From positions 1-58,059 of the forward strand of contig NZ_FLQX01000121.1 in NCBI RefSeq assembly GCF_900089955.1: 58,059 bases of DNA, read 5' to 3'. The stretch is from Candidatus Accumulibacter aalborgensis (GTDB taxonomy: Bacteria; Pseudomonadota; Gammaproteobacteria; Burkholderiales; Rhodocyclaceae). Positions 36,511-43,996 of this stretch are shown here, in pieces (the first letter of the stretch is position 1; every line of letters begins with the position of its first letter). The notes below the pieces were generated by a model, which did no database searches, was not told the DNA's origin, and was given only the letters and a program-made list of their open reading frames with translations. A program made the translations under genes and the position numbers.

Positions 36511-38373
36511 TCAGCTCTTGCTGTCGGCAGTCCATTGACCGACGCGGAAGATCACGAACTCGGCCGGACGGCTGGGCGCCATGCCGACCAGGCAGATCAG
36601 GCGGCCGTTGTCGAGATCGTTCTGGGTCATCGTCGTGCGATCGCAGCGGACGAAGAACGCTTCCGCTGGCTTCGCGCCGATCAGCGCGCCATCGCGCCAG
36701 AGGACATAGAGGAAGTCTTCGACCATGCTGCGGATGTTGGTCCACAGACGCTCGTTGTTGGGTTCGAAGACCGCCCACTGGGTCGCCTTGTCGATCGAGT
36801 GCTCGACGTAGATGAACAAGCGACGGACGTTGACGTACTTCCATTCCGGGTCCGAACTCATCGTACGCGCACCCCAGACGCGGTTGCCGCGACCGTCGAA
36901 GAAGCGCAGGCAGTTGACGCCTTCGGGGTTGAGGACATCCTGGCGCGCCTTGTTGATGTTGATCTCGAACTTCGTCAGGCCACGCACCACCTCGTTGGCC
37001 GGCGCCTTGTGCACGCCACGTTCGATGTCGCTGCGCGCATAGATGCCGCAGACGAAACCTGACGGCGGCAGGGTCAGCTTGCGCGGCGGCACGCCGGGAA
37101 CGGTCGGGAAGAGTGGATCGAGGATCTCGATCCACGGGTGGTAGAGGGCCGCATACTTGCTGTCGAACTTGCCGCGGAACTCGCGGATCTCGGAGATCGA
37201 GCTGTTCGCCGCGGCGTCGACGACGGCGATGCGATAGCGGTACTTCTCGGCGTGCGCGATGAGATGGTCGGCCGCCGCCTGGACCGAGTCACTATCGAGC
37301 ATCGCACCGCCGTCGGGCAGGGCGACGATGGCGATGTCGTCGAGTTCGCCGAGCGCTTCGAGGCCGGTCGCGCGCTCGGCGACGACGTCCGGGTTGGCCT
37401 CCTTGCCGCCCAGATCGTCGGCGCTAGGCAGCGTGCCGTCGCCGCCGCCGGCGAGCCGCTTGTCGGCGGACTGCAGGCCAACCATCAGTGCCGCCGGCGC
37501 GAAAGCATTTCCGCCCGGCAGCCAGTCGAGATAGACCATCGCGTTCTCGTCATCGGGGTCATCGAGTTCGAGGACTTTGCCAATGTCGCGACGCTGGTCG
37601 CGGTGTGCGCCGAGTTGGTCATAGACGTCGATACGGCCGTCGGGACCGTAGACCGTGACGCGCAATTCGACGAGCGAAATCTGCGCGCCGGCGGCGACCG
37701 GTACCGGCAGGCCGGTGTTGTCGATGAAAGTCTGCCGACCATCGCTATCGACGTTGATCACCCGCAGGTTGCCGGCGACCAGCGGCACGTTACCGGTCGG
37801 CGCGACCGCCGGCAAGGGCGCGCTGACTTCGACGACGGCGCCGGCACGAATGCTCTTTACCTGCACACCCCAGGTGTGCCTGGCCAGAATGTCGCCAACG
37901 ACCAGCGGGAATTCGAAGGCCAGGTTCTTGCTGCGCATGACCTGGGTGTCGACCAGGACGTTGCCGTCCTGACCCGGCCAGCGGGCGTGCCAGGCGGCCG
38001 CGCCAAGCGTCGTCGGGACGGTCAGATGGGCGATGAAGTCGGCGACCGGCTGAGCTGCCGCTGGCGTGAAGACTCGCGACACGTACAGCCGGCGCCCGCC
38101 GTTGTTGAAGAAGGCACGCGCTGCGTGCGCCAGATACGCTGTTCGCTCGCCGGTCGCCAGATCCAGTGGCGCCAGGCTGCCATAGACGCGCTCGAATTCG
38201 GTGAACGAGGTGATCAGGCGCGGCTTGGTCGTCGTCGGCCCGAGCGAGTACTGCACGGGACCGAAGCGGGTCACGCCGGCAAAACCGGTGGTACTGGTCG
38301 GCACGCCTTCGATCGACTTGGAGCGGAAGCTGACCTCCTCGACATAGACGCCAGGTGCTAGATACTCGGGCAT
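36511..38373 (-). CDS. Main contractile sheath protein (Afp2/PVC2-like)
   Basis: Start 38373 (MPEYLAPGVYVEE) is the canonical N-terminus of this family. The longer reading includes non-family residues. The 620-residue protein has SFRSKSIEGVPTSTTGFAG, ARAFFNNGGRRLYVSRVF and the C-terminal handshake domain: KLTLPPSGFVCGIYARSDIERGVHKAPANEVVRGL, LRFFDGRGNRVWGARTM, NVRRLFIYVEHSI and RPAEFVIFRVGQW. It forms the outer shell whose contraction drives the tube. It is the third gene of the block, right after the unknown 311-residue protein. Confidence 0.95.
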   Translation of the reverse strand: MPEYLAPGVYVEEVSFRSKSIEGVPTSTTGFAGVTRFGPVQYSLGPTTTKPRLITSFTEFERVYGSLAPLDLATGERTAYLAHAARAFFNNGGRRLYVSRVFTPAAAQPVADFIAHLTVPTTLGAAAWHARWPGQDGNVLVDTQVMRSKNLAFEFPLVVGDILARHTWGVQVKSIRAGAVVEVSAPLPAVAPTGNVPLVAGNLRVINVDSDGRQTFIDNTGLPVPVAAGAQISLVELRVTVYGPDGRIDVYDQLGAHRDQRRDIGKVLELDDPDDENAMVYLDWLPGGNAFAPAALMVGLQSADKRLAGGGDGTLPSADDLGGKEANPDVVAERATGLEALGELDDIAIVALPDGGAMLDSDSVQAAADHLIAHAEKYRYRIAVVDAAANSSISEIREFRGKFDSKYAALYHPWIEILDPLFPTVPGVPPRKLTLPPSGFVCGIYARSDIERGVHKAPANEVVRGLTKFEININKARQDVLNPEGVNCLRFFDGRGNRVWGARTMSSDPEWKYVNVRRLFIYVEHSIDKATQWAVFEPNNERLWTNIRSMVEDFLYVLWRDGALIGAKPAEAFFVRCDRTTMTQNDLDNGRLICLVGMAPSRPAEFVIFRVGQWTADSKS

Positions 38374-38457
38374 GGTGTTCCCCTCTGTTCTGTGGTCATG
38401 GGACAAAAGGCGCCGCGGCGCGATCGCAACGCCCGCTGTGGCCAACGATTGCGCCGA

Positions 38458-39393
38458 CTAGGCAAAAAGCAGGTCGGCATCATTTACTCCTGACACCCTG
38501 CCCGGTGCCAGCGTGATGTCGATGAAAGCGGCCTCCAGCACGTGGCCGGCCGGCATCGCTGTGCCGCTGAGGACCTCGTTCAAGGCGTCGCTGCCGGCCA
38601 CCTCGAGCGGCAGACCAGAGAGCGGATCGGCAACACCAAGCACGCTTGCCGGAGCGAGGAAGATCCACAGCCGCAGGGCTATCGTCGCCGGCAGGACGAC
38701 GCCTCCCGGCACTGCCTGCGTCCCGAGGACGACGAGGAATTCGCCGCGGTCATCGCCGTGCGCCCAGGCCAGCGGTGTTTCCGTGGCGAAGTTCGCCGGT
38801 CCGGCACCCGGCCGGGTGACCACCACGCGCGCCCAGGCGACAGGCACCGCCGACGCCAGCGAAGCACCGCGCCGAATACAGCCACGAATCGCCGAGGCAT
38901 TGGCGGCCAGCGGATAGGTGGCGCCAGGCCACAGCCAGGCGGTACGGATGTTGGCCAGCGACGACGGCGGCACGCCGCCGCTTTGCACCGGCGTCAGCGA
39001 CAGCCGGCGCGGCACGTACTGGCGGGGATCGTTGTCGCTGCGGTAGTCGGCGTAGCGCGCATCGCGGCGGGCGAAAGCGCGCACGACGAAGTTCGTCGGG
39101 TCGTCAGCGACGTCTGCCGGTGGCGTCGCCACCTTGTCGGCAGCGGCGAGTGGCAGCACTCTGGCCAACCGGCCGGCGTGACGCAGCGCCTGCCGTGCCT
39201 GCGGGTGGCGTTCGAAACGCAGCAGCCCTGGGCGCGTGCCGATCGCTTCGAGGTCGTTGACCCAGTCTCCGGCGACCGGCAGCTGGGTCAAGGCGTCAAG
39301 CCACTGGATTCCCAAAGCCAGGCGATGCGTGACCTGGCTGACCTGCACCGTATTGTCGATACCCAGCGGCCGCAGCGTCGCGACGGCGCTCAT
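38458..39393 (-). CDS. Unknown eCIS-associated protein (311 residues)
   Basis: I do not recognise a named family. The protein has a beta-rich C-terminal half (RLWIFLAPASVLGVADPLSG, GHVLEAAFIDITLAPGRV) and an N-terminal half with basic, helical segments (QARQALRHAGRLARVL). There is no signal peptide or membrane segment. It overlaps the cap gene by 4 bases (ATGA) and precedes the sheath gene by 84 bases, so it is made with the particle. In many eCIS loci an unassigned protein of about 300 residues sits next to the Pvc16-type gene. It may be a second cap or completion protein. Confidence 0.6.
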   Translation of the reverse strand: MSAVATLRPLGIDNTVQVSQVTHRLALGIQWLDALTQLPVAGDWVNDLEAIGTRPGLLRFERHPQARQALRHAGRLARVLPLAAADKVATPPADVADDPTNFVVRAFARRDARYADYRSDNDPRQYVPRRLSLTPVQSGGVPPSSLANIRTAWLWPGATYPLAANASAIRGCIRRGASLASAVPVAWARVVVTRPGAGPANFATETPLAWAHGDDRGEFLVVLGTQAVPGGVVLPATIALRLWIFLAPASVLGVADPLSGLPLEVAGSDALNEVLSGTAMPAGHVLEAAFIDITLAPGRVSGVNDADLLFA

Positions 39394-40013
39394 GTGCTGA
39401 TCCGCAGGCGGATGTCGGCGTCGGTGACCGGCGGCGTGAGCTCTGCCTCGGCGGTATCGATACGCACCACGCGCGCCAGGTAAGGCACCGACAGGCGGTA
39501 GTCGCTGGGCAGCGAGTCGAAAGTGCGCATCAGCGCTTCGGTCGATATTTCCTCGAGCAGCAGTTGCACGGCGTCGGTCGGCGCCGCCTGCGGTTCGCCA
39601 GCGTATTCCGGCGTCGCCGGCAGGCTCGGGGCATAGAGCAGTGGCCCCGAGAGGACGGGTGCCCTTTCCAGTACCTGCATCGTGCGCCCGAGGATCATGT
39701 GCTGATACTCGGCGTTCTCGGCCCAGGGAGTCAGCAGATAATGCAGGTCGAGCGCCAGATGACCGCGGCCATCGGCATTGCCCACCGCCGACCAGGCCGC
39801 ACGCATGATGTTGTTGAAGTCCACCCGGTAGAGCAGGATCGACAGCGCGTTGTCGCCGATCTTGTCCTTCGACTGAGTGTCGCCGAGATCCTCGGTACGA
39901 ATCAGCACGGCCTTGGTCTTCTTGCCCGGCACCGGCTCACGTTCGAGAAAGGCGCGAGCGAGAACGCGCTCGATACTCTTCCCGACAGCGGCGATGCCCG
40001 TGAAGCCTGCCAT
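39390..40013 (-). CDS. Pvc16/Afp16-type cap protein (DUF4255)
   Basis: This 207-residue protein has the Pvc16 N-terminal (DUF4255) signature: GIAAVGKSIERVL, SILLYRVDFN, ALDLHYLLTPWAENAEYQHMILGRTMQVLERAPVL and EALMRTFDSLPSDYRLSVPYLARVV. In Afp, Afp16 caps the end of the tube and sheath and sets particle length. It is the first gene after the sigma-54 promoter. The 5' leader would be about 163 bases. First position is unlike Afp, where the cap gene is last, but is common in other eCIS clusters. Confidence 0.9.
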   Translation of the reverse strand: MAGFTGIAAVGKSIERVLARAFLEREPVPGKKTKAVLIRTEDLGDTQSKDKIGDNALSILLYRVDFNNIMRAAWSAVGNADGRGHLALDLHYLLTPWAENAEYQHMILGRTMQVLERAPVLSGPLLYAPSLPATPEYAGEPQAAPTDAVQLLLEEISTEALMRTFDSLPSDYRLSVPYLARVVRIDTAEAELTPPVTDADIRLRIST

Positions 40014-40186
40014 GCGCTTGCCTCCTCATCGAGGTTTTGCCGCAACAATGCGGCGCTGATTTCGGTTACGGTTCGCTGCGCGCCGGCGGGCGCAGTCGGC
40101 AGTTGGCCGGGGCTTCCGGCAACGACTTCCCGACCTTCTTCCGGTTTGCCGATGAACGGCCGACCGGAGGCTTACCGATGATCCAA

Positions 40187-40202
40187 AGCAAGCCGCGTGC
40201 CA
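40187..40202 (-). promoter_or_regulatory. Perfect-consensus sigma-54 (-24/-12) promoter for the eCIS block
   Basis: Read on the minus strand the site is TGGCACG, a 4-base spacer (CGGC), then TTGCT. It matches the sigma-54 consensus (TGGCACG-N4-TTGCW) at every fixed position, with GG and GC 10 bases apart. The predicted transcription start is near 40176, 163 bases before the cap gene. The region upstream (40203-40250) is AT-rich relative to its surroundings, compatible with DNA bending, but no exact IHF site is visible. A sigma-54 activator gene lies about 640 bases upstream on the same strand. Confidence 0.82.
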
Positions 40203-40273
40203 ACGCAAGGCGCTTTGTTTAACTGCATGTATTGGTTCTTATTTCCGCAAAGTGCCGCCGCTGCGAGTGCTGA

Positions 40274-40295
40274 TCTGGGTCGAATTCGACCCAGA
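40274..40295. promoter_or_regulatory. 22-bp perfect palindrome, candidate activator binding site
   Basis: The half-site TCTGGGTCGAA is followed by its exact reverse complement with no spacer, 22 bases in all. Its centre is about 108 bases upstream of the predicted sigma-54 start, a typical place for an enhancer-like activator site. Chance occurrence of such a long perfect palindrome in a 478-base gene-free stretch is low. The Fis-type helix-turn-helix of the neighbouring activator is the natural candidate to bind it. Confidence 0.7.
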
Positions 40296-40402
40296 CGGAG
40301 GAGGGCTGGTCAACTAAAATCGCCTCGCGCAGGTCGTCACTGCGCTGCCCCTTTGCCCAGAAGCCAGGCTGATCCTTGCGCCGCCAGGCAAAGGGAGAAA
40401 GC

Positions 40403-40441
40403 CGGGTCAGCTTTCACCCGTGTGGGTCGGATTTGCCCCAC
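40403..40441. promoter_or_regulatory. Two further imperfect palindromes resembling the 22-bp site
   Basis: At 40422-40441 the ends GTGGG and CCCAC are perfect and the left half resembles TGGGTCGAA. At 40403-40420 CGGGT faces ACCCG across 8 bases. Both share the GGGT core with the perfect site and lie about 125-147 bases upstream of it, which suggests a multi-site enhancer. The match is moderate, so these may be chance. The rest of the stretch 40014-40491 has no gene that I can support. Confidence 0.4.
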
Positions 40442-40491
40442 TCGTCGCGCCAAGCCCTGCACGGGTCGACGTGACTCGGTCCAAGACGAGC

Positions 40492-40752
40492 TCACGCCTG
40501 CGCGGAACGAGGTCCTGCCTCGTCTTCGGGGCGCGAGTACACCACATGCCGGTCGGCGTTTTCGCGGCGGCGGACCAGACCTTGCGCCTGCAGGCGGGCG
40601 AGTGCGGCTTCGACGACTGGAATGTCGACGCACCAGTGGACCGGCAGCCACCACTCGCAGATGCCGTCCACGGTGTCAGCAGCCTCGGGATGGCTGTGCA
40701 GATAGCGCAGGATGGCGTCTACCACCTCGCTGAGGCCTGGCTGCGGGTCCAT
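40492..40752 (-). CDS. Small winged-helix-like protein between activator and eCIS
   Basis: Start 40752 (MDPQPGLSEVVDAI) has a good ribosome site (GGGGAGAG). The 86-residue protein has a winged-helix-like layout: helix (VDAILRYLHSHPEAADT), VDGICEWWL, then VVEAALARLQAQGLVRRR and VVYSR as a wing. Small proteins with the D-T-V-x-G-I-C-x-W-W-L pattern occur in eCIS neighbourhoods. It is 90 bases downstream of the sigma-54 activator gene on the same strand and upstream of the eCIS promoter. It could modulate the activator, which lacks its own sensory domain. That is inference. Confidence 0.65.
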   Translation of the reverse strand: MDPQPGLSEVVDAILRYLHSHPEAADTVDGICEWWLPVHWCVDIPVVEAALARLQAQGLVRRRENADRHVVYSRPEDEAGPRSAQA

Positions 40753-40842
40753 TGGCTTCTCTCCCCTGAAGCAACAGGCATCCAGAAGCAATCATCGTGC
40801 TATGCGGGATTTGGTCAGGGGTCAGCGCTGCGCTGCGGGGAT

Positions 40843-41838
40843 TCAGTTCCGCCGGAATTCCTCCGGCTCGATGCCATGCTTCTTGAGCAGTTTGCCCAGT
40901 GCGCGCCGTTCCTTGCCGGCCAGACGTGCGGCGCTCGATACGTTGCCGGCGCTTTCCGACATCAGGCGCAGCAGTTGGCTACGTTCGAAAGCCACCAGGA
41001 CCTGCTGCTTGGCTTCGTTGAAATTGAGCGCCGCGGGGTTGGCCATGCGGCGATCGGACTGGCGTCGGCGATCACCGTCCGGGGCCAGGGCACAGACCAG
41101 GATGGCTGGTCCGTCGCAAAGCAGGAACTCCCTCTGGATGCGGTTCTGCAGCTCGCGAACGTTGCCTGGCCACGGATAGGCGAGCAGCCAGTGCACGGTA
41201 TCGGGATGCAGTTCCTGGACCGGCAGGTGATACTGACGCGCCGCTTCGGCGATGAAGTGACGGGCGAGCAGGACGGCGTCGTCGGCGCGCGCGCGCAACG
41301 GCGGAACGTGAAGATCCATCGCAGTGAGGCGATAGTAGAGGTCGGCCCGGAATTCATCCTGGCTGACACGCTGCACGAGATCGCTGTTGCAGGCGGCGAC
41401 GATGCGAACGTCAGCCTTTTCGGTGTGGCTGCTGCCCAGCCGGCGATACTGGCCGTCCTGGAGGAAGCGCAACAGGCTGACCTGCGCCTTTGGCGTCAGT
41501 GCGTCGACTTCGTCAAGAAACAATGTGCCGCCCTCGGCCTGGGCAATCAGGCCGATCTGGCTCTCACGCGCGTCGGTATAAGCCCCTCTGGCGTGGCCGA
41601 AGAGTTCGTTCTCGACCAGATGATCGGGCAACGCACCGCAGTTGACCGGGATGAACGGACGGTCTCGACGTCTCCCCTGGTAGTGGATGGCGCGCGCCGC
41701 CATCTCCTTGCCGCTGCCGGTCTCACCGCTGATCAGAACGGTGGTGTCGTAGCGCGCGATCCTGGCAAGAATCGCCAGCATCCCCCGGAAGGTGGTGGAT
41801 TGGCCTATGAAACCATTTGCTGCCGGCAGATTGCTCAT
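40843..41838 (-). CDS. Sigma-54-dependent transcriptional activator (PspF-like layout)
   Basis: This 331-residue protein starts directly with the AAA+ sigma-54 interaction domain: Walker A GETGSGKE (38-45), the L1 loop GAYTDA at 85-90 where most activators have GAFTGA, Walker B TLFLDEVD (105-112), and FRADLYYRL. A C-terminal Fis-type helix-turn-helix follows (about 285-331, NVSSAARLAGKERRALGKLLKKHGI). There is no receiver, GAF or PAS domain, so activity is either constitutive or set by another protein. It lies upstream of the small winged-helix gene and the sigma-54 promoter of the eCIS block, all on the same strand. Control of that promoter is the obvious hypothesis. Confidence 0.93.
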   Translation of the reverse strand: MSNLPAANGFIGQSTTFRGMLAILARIARYDTTVLISGETGSGKEMAARAIHYQGRRRDRPFIPVNCGALPDHLVENELFGHARGAYTDARESQIGLIAQAEGGTLFLDEVDALTPKAQVSLLRFLQDGQYRRLGSSHTEKADVRIVAACNSDLVQRVSQDEFRADLYYRLTAMDLHVPPLRARADDAVLLARHFIAEAARQYHLPVQELHPDTVHWLLAYPWPGNVRELQNRIQREFLLCDGPAILVCALAPDGDRRRQSDRRMANPAALNFNEAKQQVLVAFERSQLLRLMSESAGNVSSAARLAGKERRALGKLLKKHGIEPEEFRRN

Positions 41839-42069
41839 CGTCCGTCCTCCATGCTGAGGTCAGCGAAAACGCCCGATTCATTGCACTTGGAGCTTGGAAC
41901 TTAGCAAAGTATCTCGTTGAGCGTCCAATAGACTCTATGAATGCGGCTGGACGGGTGATCGTCGCGGGGCTTTCGGTCCATAATGATGAGTTTTCCGCCG
42001 TAGCCGCGAGTGGGGACCCGCGGGCGGCCCGTTGAGGTTCTGATCTTTTTTTGCGAGGAGATGCTTGAA

Positions 42070-43392
42070 ATGAAGGTCACTGTCATTGGCGCCGGGTACG
42101 TCGGCCTGGTTTCCGGCACCTGCCTGGCGGATGTCGGCAACGACGTTCTCTGTCTCGACCTGGATCAGGAGAAGATTCGCATTCTCCAGAGCGGCGGCAT
42201 CCCGATCTTCGAGCCCGGTCTCGAAGCGATGGTGAGGAGAAACGTCGCCGCCGGCCGCCTGCGCTTCACGACCGATGTAGAAGAAGCGGTCATGCATGGC
42301 CTTTTGCAGTTCATTGCCGTCGGCACGCCTCCCGACGAAGATGGTGCGGCCGACTTGCAGTATGTCGTGGCGGCGGCGATGAACGTCGGCAGATTCATGA
42401 CCGAGTACAAGGTTGTGGTGGACAAGTCGACGGTCCCAGTCGGTACCGCCGACGCAGTGCACGCGGTCCTGGCCGAACAACTGGCGGTACGCGGCGTGAG
42501 CATCGACTATAGCGTGGTCTCCAACCCCGAGTTCCTCAAAGAGGGGGCGGCCGTTGAAGACTTCATGAAGCCGGACCGGATTGTCGTTGGCGCGCAGGAT
42601 TCTCGCGCCGTAGACGTCATGCGCGAGCTTTACGCGCCTTTCCAGCGCAACCACGAGCGTTTGTTGGTGATGGATGTGAAGAGCGCGGAACTGACCAAGT
42701 ACGCCGCCAACGCGATGCTGGCCACGCGCATCAGTTTCATGAACGAATTGGCGAACCTCGCTGAAAGTCTGGGGGCCGATATCGAACTGGTGCGCAAGGG
42801 AATTGGCTCCGACCCGCGAATTGGTTTCGACTTCCTGTACCCGGGCGCCGGTTACGGCGGCTCGTGCTTTCCGAAAGACGTGCAGGCGCTGATTCGAACG
42901 GCGCACGCTGCAGGTCATCAGCTCAAGGTTTTGCGCGCCGTCGAGGAGGCCAACACGGCCCAGAAGTCGGTGCTGACGCAAAAGATTGTCAAGCGCCTCG
43001 GCGCGGATTTGTCGGGCAAGACGATCGCCCTCTGGGGACTGGCCTTCAAGCCTAACACCGACGACATGCGTGCTGCACCGAGCCGGGTGCTGATCGCCGA
43101 CCTCCTGGCGCGCGGCGCGCGGATCAGGGCCTACGACCCGGTGGCAGCCGACGAGGCGCGCCGCATCTTCGCCGGCGAAGCGGGCATTGATTTGGTCAGC
43201 AAGCCGATGGAGGCTCTGCGGGGTGCCGACGTCCTGGCGATCGTCACCGAATGGAAGGAGTTTCGTGCACCGGATTTCGCGGCCATCAGGTCGCTCCTCA
43301 AGACGCCGGTGATTTTCGATGGCCGCAACCTCTATGACCCTGCCGTTCCGCGCCGCGCGGGGCTCGAATACTTCGCCATCGGGCGGCTGTAA
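42070..43392 (+). CDS. ugd: UDP-glucose 6-dehydrogenase
   Basis: This is the standard enzyme that makes UDP-glucuronate for exopolysaccharide and lipid modification, 440 residues. Signatures: N-terminal Rossmann loop ([18 protein letters not shown]), the middle DKSTVPVGT and [10 protein letters not shown], and the catalytic region [22 protein letters not shown] with the active cysteine, then [12 protein letters not shown]. Start 42070 was chosen because GAGGAG lies 9 bases upstream. An alternative at 42061 would sit directly on the ribosome site. Gene is divergent from the activator gene with a 231-base gap. There is no adjacent polysaccharide cluster in the window. Confidence 0.96.
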   Translation: MKVTVIGAGYVGLVSGTCLADVGNDVLCLDLDQEKIRILQSGGIPIFEPGLEAMVRRNVAAGRLRFTTDVEEAVMHGLLQFIAVGTPPDEDGAADLQYVVAAAMNVGRFMTEYKVVVDKSTVPVGTADAVHAVLAEQLAVRGVSIDYSVVSNPEFLKEGAAVEDFMKPDRIVVGAQDSRAVDVMRELYAPFQRNHERLLVMDVKSAELTKYAANAMLATRISFMNELANLAESLGADIELVRKGIGSDPRIGFDFLYPGAGYGGSCFPKDVQALIRTAHAAGHQLKVLRAVEEANTAQKSVLTQKIVKRLGADLSGKTIALWGLAFKPNTDDMRAAPSRVLIADLLARGARIRAYDPVAADEARRIFAGEAGIDLVSKPMEALRGADVLAIVTEWKEFRAPDFAAIRSLLKTPVIFDGRNLYDPAVPRRAGLEYFAIGRL

Positions 43393-43472
43393 AGCAGCTT
43401 TTTTGCTGCACCGCACCAAATCTTGCTATAATGAAGTCCGTTGCTTGTTTGCCTTCGTCTTGCAGAACCCGT

Positions 43473-43937
43473 ATGTATATCGTCGATGATCCCACCCTTG
43501 CGCTCATTGCCCGTTTCGTAGGGAACTCGGCGCACGATGAATGTTCGGACACGGAATTCTTCCAGCGGCAGATCGCGGCAATTGAAGAGTACGTCGACCG
43601 CTTTCCGCCGGACGAGCGGGAGACCCGCGCCTTGGCGTGGATTGAGGCAAATGCCCGGCAATATCGTCAGCAGTGGCAGAAGCAGGCGGCGATCAACGTC
43701 CTGGCCAAGACCCGTTGTCCCGATTGCCCCCTGGCCGGCGGTGATGAGTGGACGCCTTGTGCGGTTCATACACACTGGCTGAAGCTGCTGCAGCGTTACG
43801 CCGTCAACGAGCTTTCATCACACGATTATGTGGCCAGGAGTCTGGCGCTGCTGACCGCACACAAGGACTGGCTGAAGGTAAGTCGAGTTCTCGGCCCGTC
43901 GCGGTCAGCACGTCCGGAGACCTGCTGCCGAAACTGA
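43473..43937 (+). CDS. Conserved hypothetical protein (154 residues)
   Basis: The start (MYIVDDPTLALIARFVG) at 43473 was chosen over a longer reading that begins with MKSVACL and has little character. It has two helical parts with AIEEYVDRFPPDE and ANARQYRQQWQKQAA, and a CPDC motif followed by a further Cys about 13 residues on, which might bind a metal. The last 20 residues are basic and may not be native. I recall similar proteins from Rhodocyclales but no function. It follows ugd by 80 bases on the same strand. Confidence 0.6.
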   Translation: MYIVDDPTLALIARFVGNSAHDECSDTEFFQRQIAAIEEYVDRFPPDERETRALAWIEANARQYRQQWQKQAAINVLAKTRCPDCPLAGGDEWTPCAVHTHWLKLLQRYAVNELSSHDYVARSLALLTAHKDWLKVSRVLGPSRSARPETCCRN

Positions 43938-43947
43938 TGACCCGACT

Positions 43948-43970
43948 CGCCTGGCGCGCGGCACCAGGCG
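43948..43970. terminator. Hairpin between convergent genes
   Basis: CGCCTGG (43948-43954) pairs with CCAGGCG (43964-43970) around a 9-base loop. It lies between the stop of the unknown gene (43937) and the stop of ppk2 (43997), which are convergent. No T-run follows on either strand, so if it acts at all it may need Rho or be a weak bidirectional signal. Confidence 0.35.
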
Positions 43971-43996
43971 GACGTTCCCGGAAGGGTAAGCAGCGT

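Noticed and set aside
40349-40395. CCCTTTGCC/GGCAAAGGG inverted repeat as terminator before the eCIS promoter
   Set aside because: Nine-base arms are perfect, but the loop is 29 bases and there is no T-run on the minus strand; it may be a binding site or chance.
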